Shown piece after piece: positions 56,587 through 64,000 of a stretch of DNA of 64,000 nt. The stretch spans positions 1 to 64,000 of the forward strand of contig CAXAUZ010000014.1 in the NCBI GenBank assembly GCA_963972525.1, written 5' to 3'. The notes under the pieces were generated by a model. The model ran no database searches. It saw only the letters and a list, made by a program, of their open reading frames with translations, and was not told the DNA's origin. Source of the stretch: Salinilacustrithrix sp003476595 (lineage in GTDB: Bacteria > Actinomycetota > Acidimicrobiia > Acidimicrobiales > Salinilacustritrichaceae). Made by a program: the position numbers and the translations under genes. Position 1 is the first letter of the stretch; each line of letters opens with the position of its first letter.

Positions 56587-57866
56587 GACCCGCCGAGCAG
56601 GAGAGACCACCGTTCTGGCAGCGCCGGCCGGGGCTGCGGGTTGAACGTCACCGGGCGACCATGGCCCACCTGGCGTCGGTCTACCCCTGCCACACCGACG
56701 CCAGCCTCGGCGACCGGGGCCCCTACATCGGCGTCAACGTCACGGGCGGAGCATCCGGCTGGTTCTTCGACCCCTTCGAGCTCTACGGACATGCGCTGAC
56801 CAACCCGAACTGCATCGTCACCGGCGACATCGGCTCCGGGAAGTCCGCCCTCGTCAAGGCCTTCCTCCGCCGCGAGCTGGCCGTCTACGGACGGCGACGC
56901 ATGGTCACCATCCTCGATCCCAAGGGCGAATACACGCCCTTTGCTGCGGCTCACGACCTACCCGTCATCCGCCTGCATCCCGGTGGCACCGACCGGCTCA
57001 ACCCCATGGACCATCGCGGCGAACGAACTGAAACCCACCGCCGCCAGAACCTCGCCACCGCGCTCGTGTCCGGGGTCCTCGGTCGAGCCCTCGACGCCAC
57101 GGAAGATGCCCTGCTCGGCTGGGCGGTCAGCACCCTCGCCCGCACCGGCCGCACGTTCACCATCGCCGACGTCGCCGCCACCGTCGCCGATCCCGCAGAC
57201 GACCTCGTCGCACTCTCCCGGCGGAGTCCACTCGAGCTCGCCCAGGCGGCGACACCGGTTGTCTTCGCCCTCGACAAGCTCCTCACCCGGACCCTCGCCG
57301 GCATGTTCGACGGACCGACCAGCGTCCGAGTCGACTGGACCAACGGGCCGGGGTTCGTCATCGATCTATCCGCCGTCTACGACGACGAGGACGCGCTCCC
57401 ACTCGTGATGCTCGCCGCGACTTCGTGGCTTGCCGCCAGCCTCCAGCGCCATGACGACCGCCGCGTCCTGCAGATCATCGACGAAGCCTGGGCGGCCGTG
57501 CGCCACGGCGCCCGACACTTCCAGGGCAGCCTCAAGCTTTCCCGCACCTACGGGGTCTCGACCTGGCTCGTCTGCCACCGCCCAGCTGATCTGTCGGCCC
57601 AGACCGACGACGGCACGGCCATCGCCAAGATCTCCTCCGGGCTGCTCTCGGACGTCCAGACGCGGATCATCCTGCGCCAGCCACCCGACCAGGTCCCCGT
57701 GGCCGCCGAGCTCTTCTCGCTCTCCGAACGCGAGCGTGGCTGGATCGGGCAACTCGCTCGCGGCCGCGCGCTCTGGCGCCTCCCCTCCCATGGAGCCGTC
57801 GTCCAGACCGTGCTCACCGAGACCGAGAAGCAGCTGTGTGACACGGACACAGCGATGAGCACATGA
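56583..57866 (+). CDS. VirB4/TraC-like conjugation ATPase
   Basis: 427 aa motor of the mating apparatus. Walker A VTGDIGSGKSALVK near 80, MVTILDPKGEYTPFA (about 110), Walker B-like VLQIIDEAWAAVRHG near 297, and HRPADLSAQ after it. Shorter than classical VirB4 (about 800) because the N-terminal half is the separate SCO6880 protein. ATG at 56583 overlaps it by four bases. Confidence 0.92.
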   Translation: MRPAEQERPPFWQRRPGLRVERHRATMAHLASVYPCHTDASLGDRGPYIGVNVTGGASGWFFDPFELYGHALTNPNCIVTGDIGSGKSALVKAFLRRELAVYGRRRMVTILDPKGEYTPFAAAHDLPVIRLHPGGTDRLNPMDHRGERTETHRRQNLATALVSGVLGRALDATEDALLGWAVSTLARTGRTFTIADVAATVADPADDLVALSRRSPLELAQAATPVVFALDKLLTRTLAGMFDGPTSVRVDWTNGPGFVIDLSAVYDDEDALPLVMLAATSWLAASLQRHDDRRVLQIIDEAWAAVRHGARHFQGSLKLSRTYGVSTWLVCHRPADLSAQTDDGTAIAKISSGLLSDVQTRIILRQPPDQVPVAAELFSLSERERGWIGQLARGRALWRLPSHGAVVQTVLTETEKQLCDTDTAMST

Positions 57867-58981
57867 GCAGCTCGGGGGCGAAGGGGCGATGGAAGATCGC
57901 CGACGTCCTCGACCGCACCGACCTGGCTCGCCTCCTCGACGACATCGCCCAACCAGCCACGCATACCGCTCGGGGACGACGCTGGCACTGCCCGCTGCCC
58001 GACCACGATGACCACCACGCCTCGGTCACGATGCACACCGACCACCGGGGCCACGAACGCTGGCGATGCTGGTCCGGCGACGACACCCACCGCGGCGACG
58101 CCATCGACCTCATCACCGCGACACAGCGCCTCTCTCGCGCTGAGGCCATCGACTGGCTCGCCCAACAAGCAGGGATGATCCCCGACCAACCGCTCCCCGC
58201 CTCCGCCCGCAAGCGACGCCCAACCCGGCCGACCAACGTGGCGCTCGACCCGGCAGTCGTCCGGTACGCCCAGGCGTGCGAACGCATCCTCTGGGGATCG
58301 GGCGGCGTGCCCGTCCGCGACTGGCTCCATGGACGGGGCTTCACCGACGAGATCATCGCCGCGAACCACATCGGCGCCGACCCTGGCCGGCGCAAGATGC
58401 GTCGTCGACGTGGGCTTCCGTACGGCAAGAGCATCGCCGCCGTGTTTCCCGCTCTCGACCCCGACCGCAAGATCCAATACCTCCAGGCCCGCTACCTCGA
58501 TCCCGGCGACGGGCCGAAGTACGACAACCCTGCTGCAGCCCTCGGCTCGAACCCGCGCCTCGCCTGGACTCGGACCGTCGGCGCTTCGAGGCCGGACGTG
58601 CTCGTCGTCTGCGAAGGGATCCCAGACGCTCTCACCGCCGCCCAGTCCGGGTTCCGTTCAGCTGCGGTGCTCGGATCCCAGGCACCGGACCAATCGGTCG
58701 CCACTCGACTGGGAGTCGTGGCCGAGCGACAGGGCCTTGGCCTCGTCGCGGTCGTCGACAACGATCCGGCGGGCATTGCCTGGGGTCAACGCCTCGGCGA
58801 GCTCTTGGCCGACTGCGGGCAGGCCCTCGAAGTGATCGAGCCACCAACGGAGGGGCTTGATCTCAATACTTGGGCAGCGACGGACGACACATGGCACAAC
58901 CTCCTCCCTGGCAACACCGTGCCTCGGCTGGAACGCGTCACCGCACTACCGGACGCCGCCGACTCCCACTCACCGACCTGA
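57863..58981 (+). CDS. DnaG-like primase / TOPRIM protein
   Basis: 372 aa. N-terminal CHC2-type zinc-finger-like segment (HCPLPDHDDHHASVTMHTD, then RCWSGDDTHRGDAIDLI), a primase core and a TOPRIM domain: VLVVCEGIPDALTAAQ (Glu), VAVVDNDPAGIAWG (Asp-x-Asp-x). It probably primes the incoming strand after transfer, as plasmid primases do. Overlaps the VirB4 gene by four bases, which ties it to conjugation. Confidence 0.86.
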   Translation: MSSSGAKGRWKIADVLDRTDLARLLDDIAQPATHTARGRRWHCPLPDHDDHHASVTMHTDHRGHERWRCWSGDDTHRGDAIDLITATQRLSRAEAIDWLAQQAGMIPDQPLPASARKRRPTRPTNVALDPAVVRYAQACERILWGSGGVPVRDWLHGRGFTDEIIAANHIGADPGRRKMRRRRGLPYGKSIAAVFPALDPDRKIQYLQARYLDPGDGPKYDNPAAALGSNPRLAWTRTVGASRPDVLVVCEGIPDALTAAQSGFRSAAVLGSQAPDQSVATRLGVVAERQGLGLVAVVDNDPAGIAWGQRLGELLADCGQALEVIEPPTEGLDLNTWAATDDTWHNLLPGNTVPRLERVTALPDAADSHSPT

Positions 58982-59349
58982 GTCTGAGGGCCGATCCTTG
59001 GTCTCTCAAGGTCGGCTGGATCCCACGGCCGCCAGCGGGCAATGGCCGGCGTAGCGCCATCCCGATCGCCGGATCTCTGTTGCAGCAGTCAGCCGCTCAT
59101 GTCCGATCGGTCCGGTGGCAGGTGCCGCTCTCGCTCGAGGGTGGCGCCGGCGACGTCGCCATGAAGGGACGCTCTCTCTACGCCAGTCCGGACGGCTCCG
59201 GATGCCCGGTCGCGCTGATCTTGGAGTCGTCGGCCAAGAATCGGTGTCAGCGTGCCTGGCCGAGCCACTCTCGCGATGATCCACCCTGACTGTCAGTCCA
59301 GCGTGATAATATTCTGACCACGTTCTGACAGCACCGGAAGGCCGCTCAC
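58982..59349. other. Intergenic region before the Xre-ImmA pair
   Basis: About 370 bases without a convincing gene. Only its last 65 bases are structured, see the promoter entry. Confidence 0.4.
59286..59331 (+). promoter_or_regulatory. Promoter-operator for the 59350 operon
   Basis: An AT-rich TGATAAT (59304-59310) is a likely -10 element with a CTGACT-like -35 upstream. CTGTCAG (59290-59296) and CTGACAG (59325-59331) are inverted repeats around it, and TTCTGAC is repeated 11 bases apart. This would suit autoregulation by the Xre protein of the operon. Confidence 0.5.
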
Positions 59350-59943
59350 ATGTCCATGACGCTCCAGCAGAAGGCCGAAGCGGCCGTCCAACCCTACGCA
59401 TCGTTCCTGCAGAAGATCGTCACCGATGCTTACGCGAAGTGGCTTGCGCGTCCCGAGAACTGGCAGGTGGGTCGTGCCACCCGGGCGATCTTCATGTGGG
59501 AGGAGATGGGTGCGCTCGCCAAAGCGCGGTTCGCCACCCAGCCGGGTCTCAGCGTTATGGAACGGCACCGCGTCGTCCACCTGCTCACGCCGTGCGGCGG
59601 ATACGACTTACGGTTCAAGAAGCTCGACGACGACGGCAGCGTTCGCTTCAACCGAACCGGCGAGCAACTGAGCCTTTTCTCGCAACTGCCACTACCCGGC
59701 ATCAACACCCGCCACCTTGTCGTTGGATACCTCCTCAACGCCGACGAGACCAGCGTTGAACGAGTCGAGGTGGGGTATTTCGACAATGGCTCGGCGTACC
59801 CGGCGTGGTCCTTCGACCTGGCCGCCCACGTCGCTCCCACCACCCACCTCTCTCCGGACGTCTTGCCGGTCAGCGCCCAGGCAGCGACGGCGACGATCAC
59901 TGTCAAGAAGCCCGCAGCCGACTCTGCCGTTGCCGGCGAATAG
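59350..59943 (+). CDS. Partner protein of Xre-ImmA regulator, unknown family
   Basis: 197 aa, soluble. LQQKAEAAVQPYASFLQKIV and then AIFMWEEMGALAKARF look helical; the second half is beta-rich (FKKLDDDGSVRFNRT). Not recognised. It precedes the Xre-ImmA gene by 10 bases and shares its promoter, so it may be the effector or substrate of a toxin-antitoxin-like pair. Confidence 0.68.
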   Translation: MSMTLQQKAEAAVQPYASFLQKIVTDAYAKWLARPENWQVGRATRAIFMWEEMGALAKARFATQPGLSVMERHRVVHLLTPCGGYDLRFKKLDDDGSVRFNRTGEQLSLFSQLPLPGINTRHLVVGYLLNADETSVERVEVGYFDNGSAYPAWSFDLAAHVAPTTHLSPDVLPVSAQAATATITVKKPAADSAVAGE

Positions 59944-59953
59944 GGCGGCACCA

Positions 59954-61033
59954 GTGAACCCCGAAATGGTCCGCCTCGCCCGAGAGGCGAGAGGACTGAC
60001 CCAGACCGCTCTGGCTTCGGAAGCGGGCGTATCCCAGGCGTACATCTCCCAAGTCGAGAATGGCGACCGTGAGCCAGACCCTGTACAGACCGATCGCATC
60101 GCCGAAGCGCTGGATCGCCCAGTCACGTTCTTCACGCAGGCGGACCCCATCACACGGGGCGGGATCTCGGACTTCTACCACCGCAAGCGCTCTACTGCCG
60201 GCAAGCGAGACCTGAACCAGATTCACGCCGGCGCCAATGTTCTCCGGATGGAAATCGCCCGGCTTCTTGAGCTGGTGGACGTCGAACCTGAGATCCCGAT
60301 TCCCGATTTCGATCCCGCCGAGTTCGACTCCGCCACCGAGGTCGCTCGTGCGTGTAGAGCAACCTGGCGACTTCCCCGCGGTCCCGTTCACAACATGGTG
60401 GAGCTGCTGGAAAGAACTGGTGCGGTTGTAGCCATCCGCGACCTGCCAAGCCGCAAACTGGACGCTGTCACCCAGTGGCACAGGAGCACACCGATCGTCG
60501 TCCTCAACGCCGCCTACCCGGCGTCCCGGATGCGGTGGACACTCGCCCACGAGCTCGGACACCTGGTCATGCACCGGACCCCGGCTGATCCCAGCGAGGC
60601 CGAACGCGATGCGGATGAGTTCGCCGCGGAGTTTCTGATGCCCGCCGACGACATTCTTGAGTCGCTTCGCTCGCATCGGCTCACGCTCGAGCGGGCCGTG
60701 AACCTCAAGCAGCACTGGCGCACCTCGATGGCTGCCATTGCCCGACATGCGAATCGACTCGGCGCCATTACCGACCGTCAATACCGCACGTTCTTCACTG
60801 AGAAGAATAAGCGCGGCTACTCGAAGAACGAGCCAGGAGAATTCGACCGAGAAGAACCTGCTCTCGCCCGACAGATGATCGAAGCTCTCGTCAGCTCTGG
60901 CTGGACCATCACCAAGATCGCCGAGCATCTCAATACACCGGAACGAGAGATCCGGGTGCACTACCTGGGTGAGGCTGCACCTCCAAGGCTCAAGGTCGTG
61001 CGAACCGACGAGCCCCCCACTCTCTTCGAGTGA
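59954..61033 (+). CDS. Xre-family regulator with ImmA/IrrE metallopeptidase domain
   Basis: 359 aa. N-terminal HTH: LTQTALASEAGVSQAYISQV then ENGDREP. C-terminal COG2856 peptidase: RWTLAHELGHLVMHR with the HExxH zinc site, then AERDADEFAAEFLMPADD. This fusion is typical of mobile-element repressors that cleave or sense a partner under stress (ImmA of ICEBs1). GTG at 59954 has AGGGCGG upstream. It probably represses this operon and may control element excision or a toxin. Confidence 0.9.
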   Translation: MNPEMVRLAREARGLTQTALASEAGVSQAYISQVENGDREPDPVQTDRIAEALDRPVTFFTQADPITRGGISDFYHRKRSTAGKRDLNQIHAGANVLRMEIARLLELVDVEPEIPIPDFDPAEFDSATEVARACRATWRLPRGPVHNMVELLERTGAVVAIRDLPSRKLDAVTQWHRSTPIVVLNAAYPASRMRWTLAHELGHLVMHRTPADPSEAERDADEFAAEFLMPADDILESLRSHRLTLERAVNLKQHWRTSMAAIARHANRLGAITDRQYRTFFTEKNKRGYSKNEPGEFDREEPALARQMIEALVSSGWTITKIAEHLNTPEREIRVHYLGEAAPPRLKVVRTDEPPTLFE

Positions 61034-61227
61034 CGTCCTCCCGGAGACGTGGAGTAGCGAAGTCGGTCAGTCTGCCGACACCGGCACCGCCGGCCGCGCA
61101 GCTGCGCCGTAAGCAGGCCCGGGTTAGTGGCTTCGGTACACGCCGATGGGCGTGAACTGCGGCCATGCATGACGGCACTGGGTCCTGACCCGACCGTCCC
61201 GAATGTCCAGCCGGCTGCCGCCTGACC

Positions 61228-61884
61228 ATGCGCCGCGGGCCGGGAGGGGTCGGCTCCCTCGACCGCACGGCTGCGGCAGCGTTGAGGCGGGTTCAGCTGG
61301 GGCGCTTACGCTGCGAGACCGTGGGAGCGACGATCGAGGATTGGGCCAAGGTCCGAGGCGATGCGTCCACGGCGTCCAAGTGGGCCAAGGGCGCACTCGT
61401 GCAGATCGACCGGTTCCTTGAGGCCTGGACGGCCGCACACAGTCGAGCAGCCGAGAAACCACCGGTTATCGACTACGACGCGCGGTCCCAAGCCTTCGTG
61501 GACGGGTACTTCATGGTGCTCGCCGCCGACCGCGTCCGGAAGACACTCACGAACGGTGCGCACGAGGACCTCGTCGAGCTACTGCCCGCCCCGGCCGAGT
61601 GGGAGCTGCTCAACGCAGAGACGGGCATCGTGGCGGGTGCGGAGTACCTCCGGCACGTGCGCAACGCGCACGAGCACGACGACGAGGACGGCAGATTCGA
61701 GAAGGGTTACGGCTACTCGCACCGGTGGACAGTGGGCTCGGCCGCAGACCCCTACAACCTGAACTTCGGCGGCGTCACCATCGGACCGCTCTTCGACGCC
61801 ATGAAATCGATCATGGAGACCTTGGACGCCAGGGGTGCCGAGGCCTCGACGGCGATCGAGCGGCTGACGAAGGAGCGCTCGTAG
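61228..61884 (+). CDS. Hypothetical protein with HEPN-like RNAHEH motif
   Basis: 218 aa. The centre (QAFVDGYFMVLAADRVRKTL, then EYLRHVRNAHEHDDEDG) is helical and carries R-x4-H, the catalytic pattern of HEPN RNases. The rest is unremarkable. The start is uncertain (first ATG at 61228; GTG at 61321 also fits). No antitoxin-like gene is adjacent. The HEPN assignment is tentative. Confidence 0.5.
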   Translation: MRRGPGGVGSLDRTAAAALRRVQLGRLRCETVGATIEDWAKVRGDASTASKWAKGALVQIDRFLEAWTAAHSRAAEKPPVIDYDARSQAFVDGYFMVLAADRVRKTLTNGAHEDLVELLPAPAEWELLNAETGIVAGAEYLRHVRNAHEHDDEDGRFEKGYGYSHRWTVGSAADPYNLNFGGVTIGPLFDAMKSIMETLDARGAEASTAIERLTKERS

Positions 61885-62204
61885 CGTCAGTGGTTCGTGT
61901 CAGCCTGCAGACGTTGTACGCTCGTTGCTCTAGCTGCGCTGGGGCCTTGCGTACCGCACCGAAATGCCGATCGCGACGCTCAGTCCGCTGGCCCGGCCGC
62001 GCACCACAGAAGCAGCCATGTGGCGATAAACGCCAATGGCGGCCGCAACGGAACCGCTCCTATCCGCCGTCCGATCTCCTACGGTCAAGCCGTCGAGCAC
62101 GCAGGAGAACGCGCTCGAGCAGGTAAGCGCCAACCATTTCTCTACGCCGTCACGCTCACGCTGCCCCAGGGAAGGATGCAACGGGGCTTCTGCCCGGCCG
62201 TGGG
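61885..62204. other. Intergenic, no gene seen
   Basis: About 320 bases between the convergent HEPN-like and sigma-like genes; no conserved frame or clear terminator. Confidence 0.4.
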
Positions 62205-62921
62205 TCATGCAGCGTGGACAGCAAGGTGCGCATCGATGTAGGGCGCGAGTCGGCGGGCTGCGCGATGGGCGACGACTCGTTGCTGGCCGGTAGTCGGCGG
62301 GAGCCCGGGCACCAGTGCTCGCCGGATGCGGTGGTCGCGGTAGGCGCTCCACACGCTCGCCGGGATCGCGCCATCGGCGACGGCCTCCTCGATGGCTTCC
62401 TGGAACCGCTGGAGCGAGACTCGGGCGACCACGGCATCGGCGACCGCGTCGTCGGGTGCGGCGTCCCAGTCGAGGAGCGCGAGCCGGTCGGGTTCGCTGG
62501 GCACGATGGTGATGGGGTTCAGTTCGCCGCGGGTGCGGTAGCTCCGGGCGCTGCGCCAGACGCGGCTGTGGGTTCGGTTGACGAGCCGGTGAGCGAGCCG
62601 TGCTCCTGTGAGGTCGGCGTCGAGGATGACCATGGCGAGCTCGCCGACGGCGTCGTGGTGGTACTCGGCGGTAGTGGCTCTGGACAATCGGTACCGGAGG
62701 GCCGGAGCGAGTGCGAAGAGGGCAATGGTGTTCGCCTCGGGCGTCACGCGGCCGATGGTGAGCAGGTCGCGCAGCGCGTTGTCCGATTCGGCGGTGGTGG
62801 GTGTGTCGTTGCGGATCGTGTTAACGATCTGCTCGAGGTTGCCAAGCCCGGCGATGGGCCGGCGGGTGTGGCGGTGGTGGAGTCGCTGGTAGGCAGCGTC
62901 GAGCTGGCGATACGGGGTCAC
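62205..62921 (-). CDS. Sigma-70-like regulator next to the coupling protein
   Basis: 238 aa, same layout as 19294-19995: a middle region (APALRYRLSRATTAEYHHDA, then VGELAMVILDADLTGARLA) like sigma region 2, and a C-terminal helix-turn-helix-like end (GQQRVVAHRAARRLAPYI). GTG at 62921 has AAGGAG six bases upstream. Divergent from the coupling-protein gene, with a 12-bp repeat array between them. Likely controls transfer genes. Confidence 0.58.
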   Translation of the reverse strand: MTPYRQLDAAYQRLHHRHTRRPIAGLGNLEQIVNTIRNDTPTTAESDNALRDLLTIGRVTPEANTIALFALAPALRYRLSRATTAEYHHDAVGELAMVILDADLTGARLAHRLVNRTHSRVWRSARSYRTRGELNPITIVPSEPDRLALLDWDAAPDDAVADAVVARVSLQRFQEAIEEAVADGAIPASVWSAYRDHRIRRALVPGLPPTTGQQRVVAHRAARRLAPYIDAHLAVHAA

Positions 62922-62971
62922 GGGTCGCTCCTTGCATGGTGGGTCGTGTCGAAGCGAGCGTCCGATGACTG

Positions 62972-63015
62972 GGTCCCGGGTTTGGTCCCGGAGTTCGTCC
63001 CTGTCGTGGTCCCGG
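62972..63015. repeat. 12-bp direct repeat array C (four units)
   Basis: GGTCCCGG at 62972, 62984 and 63008 and CGTCCCTG at 62996, each exactly 12 bases apart. Same spacing and copy number as arrays A and B beside the other sigma-like gene, with a related core (GTCCCGG appears in array B). Confidence 0.82.
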
Positions 63016-63067
63016 TAGGTGCGCGGGCGTCCCGAGGTCGCCTCCGCAGGGCGGATGGGGCCGGCAG

Positions 63068-64000
63068 GTGACCGCACCGTCAGGCGCCCGGGAGCCCGCC
63101 GGGACAGGGTTCGAGATCGTCCTGGCCGTGCTTGGCGGGGTCGTAGCCACCGTTGCGACGACGGTCGCTGGTGGGGCCTGGTTGGCGACCCGGCTCACCG
63201 GCGGGAGCCTCTCAGGTGGGCTCGGGGACTGGCTGGGTGTGATGGGCCGGTTGGCCACGGTCCCAGGGGACCCGAGCGCTGCGTGGGGCGACCTGGCCAC
63301 TGGACTGCCCGGCCCGATCCCCTACTGGATTTCCACCGTGGTTGTGGCTCTCTTCCTTGCGGCAGTCGCTGGCGGCGGTGTCTCGGTGGTGCGACGGTTG
63401 TGGTCACCGTCTCCGTCGACTTTCGGCGTGGCCGCAGATGCCCGGGTGGCGACGGTTCGCGACGTGGGTCCGCTCGTGGTGCCGGGGACGGTGCCGCCCA
63501 CCGGGCGCCTGTTGCTGGGACGGCTGGCCCCGCGAGGTCCGCTCCTTGCCACCGAGGACCGGGAGCGGCATCCGGCCAAGGGGCGGCGGGCGGTGCGGGA
63601 GCAGGGTGACCGCGGGTCGGTGGCGTTGATCGGCCCGACCCGGTCGGGCAAGACGGTGCTGGCGTCGGCAGGGATCATCGGGTGGGACGGTCCCGTGGTG
63701 GCGCTGTCGGTGAAGCGGGACTTGTACGACGCGACGGGGAGGGCCCGTGCCGAGCGTGGGGACTTGGCGGTCTTCGACCCGGGCGGTGTCACGGGTCTGC
63801 CGACGGCGCGGTGGACGCCGTTGCGGGAGGTGACGACCACGTCGGGAGCGCGGCGGGCAGGTCGGGCGTTGGCCCAGGCGATCCCGCGCAACGGGGTCAC
63901 GGGCGGGGACTACTGGAAGTCCCATGGCGAGACCCTCACATCGGCGTACATGTCCCTCGCCGGCTTGTCCCAGCTTCTCGGTCCGCCTTCCGGGAAGCAG
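63068..64000 (+). CDS. VirD4/TraG-type coupling protein (3' end outside window)
   Basis: 311 codons are visible. Two membrane helices (about 15-45 and 86-108), then GSVALIGPTRSGKTVLASAG, the Walker A motif of type IV coupling proteins, and ALSVKRDLYDAT. It recruits the relaxosome to the mating pore and links the relaxase at 21020 with the pore genes at 52845-57866. Start GTG at 63068. The open frame drawn from 63019 in another frame is spurious. Confidence 0.9.
   Translation, partial: MTAPSGAREPAGTGFEIVLAVLGGVVATVATTVAGGAWLATRLTGGSLSGGLGDWLGVMGRLATVPGDPSAAWGDLATGLPGPIPYWISTVVVALFLAAVAGGGVSVVRRLWSPSPSTFGVAADARVATVRDVGPLVVPGTVPPTGRLLLGRLAPRGPLLATEDRERHPAKGRRAVREQGDRGSVALIGPTRSGKTVLASAGIIGWDGPVVALSVKRDLYDATGRARAERGDLAVFDPGGVTGLPTARWTPLREVTTTSGARRAGRALAQAIPRNGVTGGDYWKSHGETLTSAYMSLAGLSQLLGPPSGKQ

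Overview
The window is high-GC DNA (mostly around two thirds G+C) with dense, head-to-tail genes, many ATGA/GTGA stop-start overlaps and frequent GTG starts. The SCO6880-type conjugation protein, the MobF relaxase with an actinobacterial-style insert, the CmtR-like sensor and the Thr/Ser-rich lipoproteins all point to an actinobacterium. The general look (Tad loci with LysM-BTAD proteins, membrane proteins with His-rich ectodomains) is compatible with Acidimicrobiia, but that placement is inference.

Layout. (1) 1-8.4 kb: metal homeostasis cargo. A SmtB/ArsR repressor plus a P1B-4-type ATPase (SPC and HEGST motifs) is followed by a second operon, CmtR-like sensor - P1B ATPase - LspA - ZIP permease, divergent from a methyltransferase across a palindromic operator. 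(2) 8.6-20 kb, minus strand: a Tad/Flp pilus locus headed by a sigma-like regulator and ending with a 1003-aa LysM-BTAD membrane regulator. (3) 20-27.6 kb: a mobilisation module with two 12-bp repeat arrays, an accessory gene, a nested palindrome that looks like oriT, a 1279-aa MobF relaxase-helicase, an excisionase-like protein, a tyrosine integrase, an AbiGi-like gene and the 3' half of a tRNA-Pro that is probably an attachment core. (4) 27.7-39.5 kb, plus strand: a frameshifted UvrD remnant, then a second Tad locus with the same gene order as the first, in mirror orientation, plus its own prepilin peptidase. (5) 39.5-49.1 kb: accessory genes, some visibly less GC-rich: a ParB-domain protein convergent with a Dam-type methylase, a compact operon of secreted metalloprotease - secreted protein - two GNAT enzymes - acyl carrier protein, and a doubly broken methyltransferase. 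(6) 49.2-51.6 kb: a small element with two tyrosine recombinases between 15-bp inverted repeats. (7) 51.7-64 kb: a conjugation apparatus: lysozyme-like/M23 wall hydrolase, VirB2-like pilin, VirB8-like lipoprotein, VirB6-like channel, SCO6880 protein, VirB4 ATPase, TOPRIM primase, an Xre-ImmA pair, a second sigma-like regulator with its own 12-bp repeat array, and the start of the VirD4/TraG coupling protein.

How it fits together. Relaxase and candidate oriT, mating pore, coupling protein, integrase and att core are all present, so most or all of the window can be read as one conjugative element (excised ICE or plasmid) carrying metal resistance and two Tad adhesion pili. The att fragment has element-like DNA on both sides, including the integrase on its 3' side, which is what attP of a circular or tandem form would look like. 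Alternatively two elements are abutted. The two sigma-like regulators, each next to 12-bp-spaced repeats, are candidates for the control of transfer and pilus genes.
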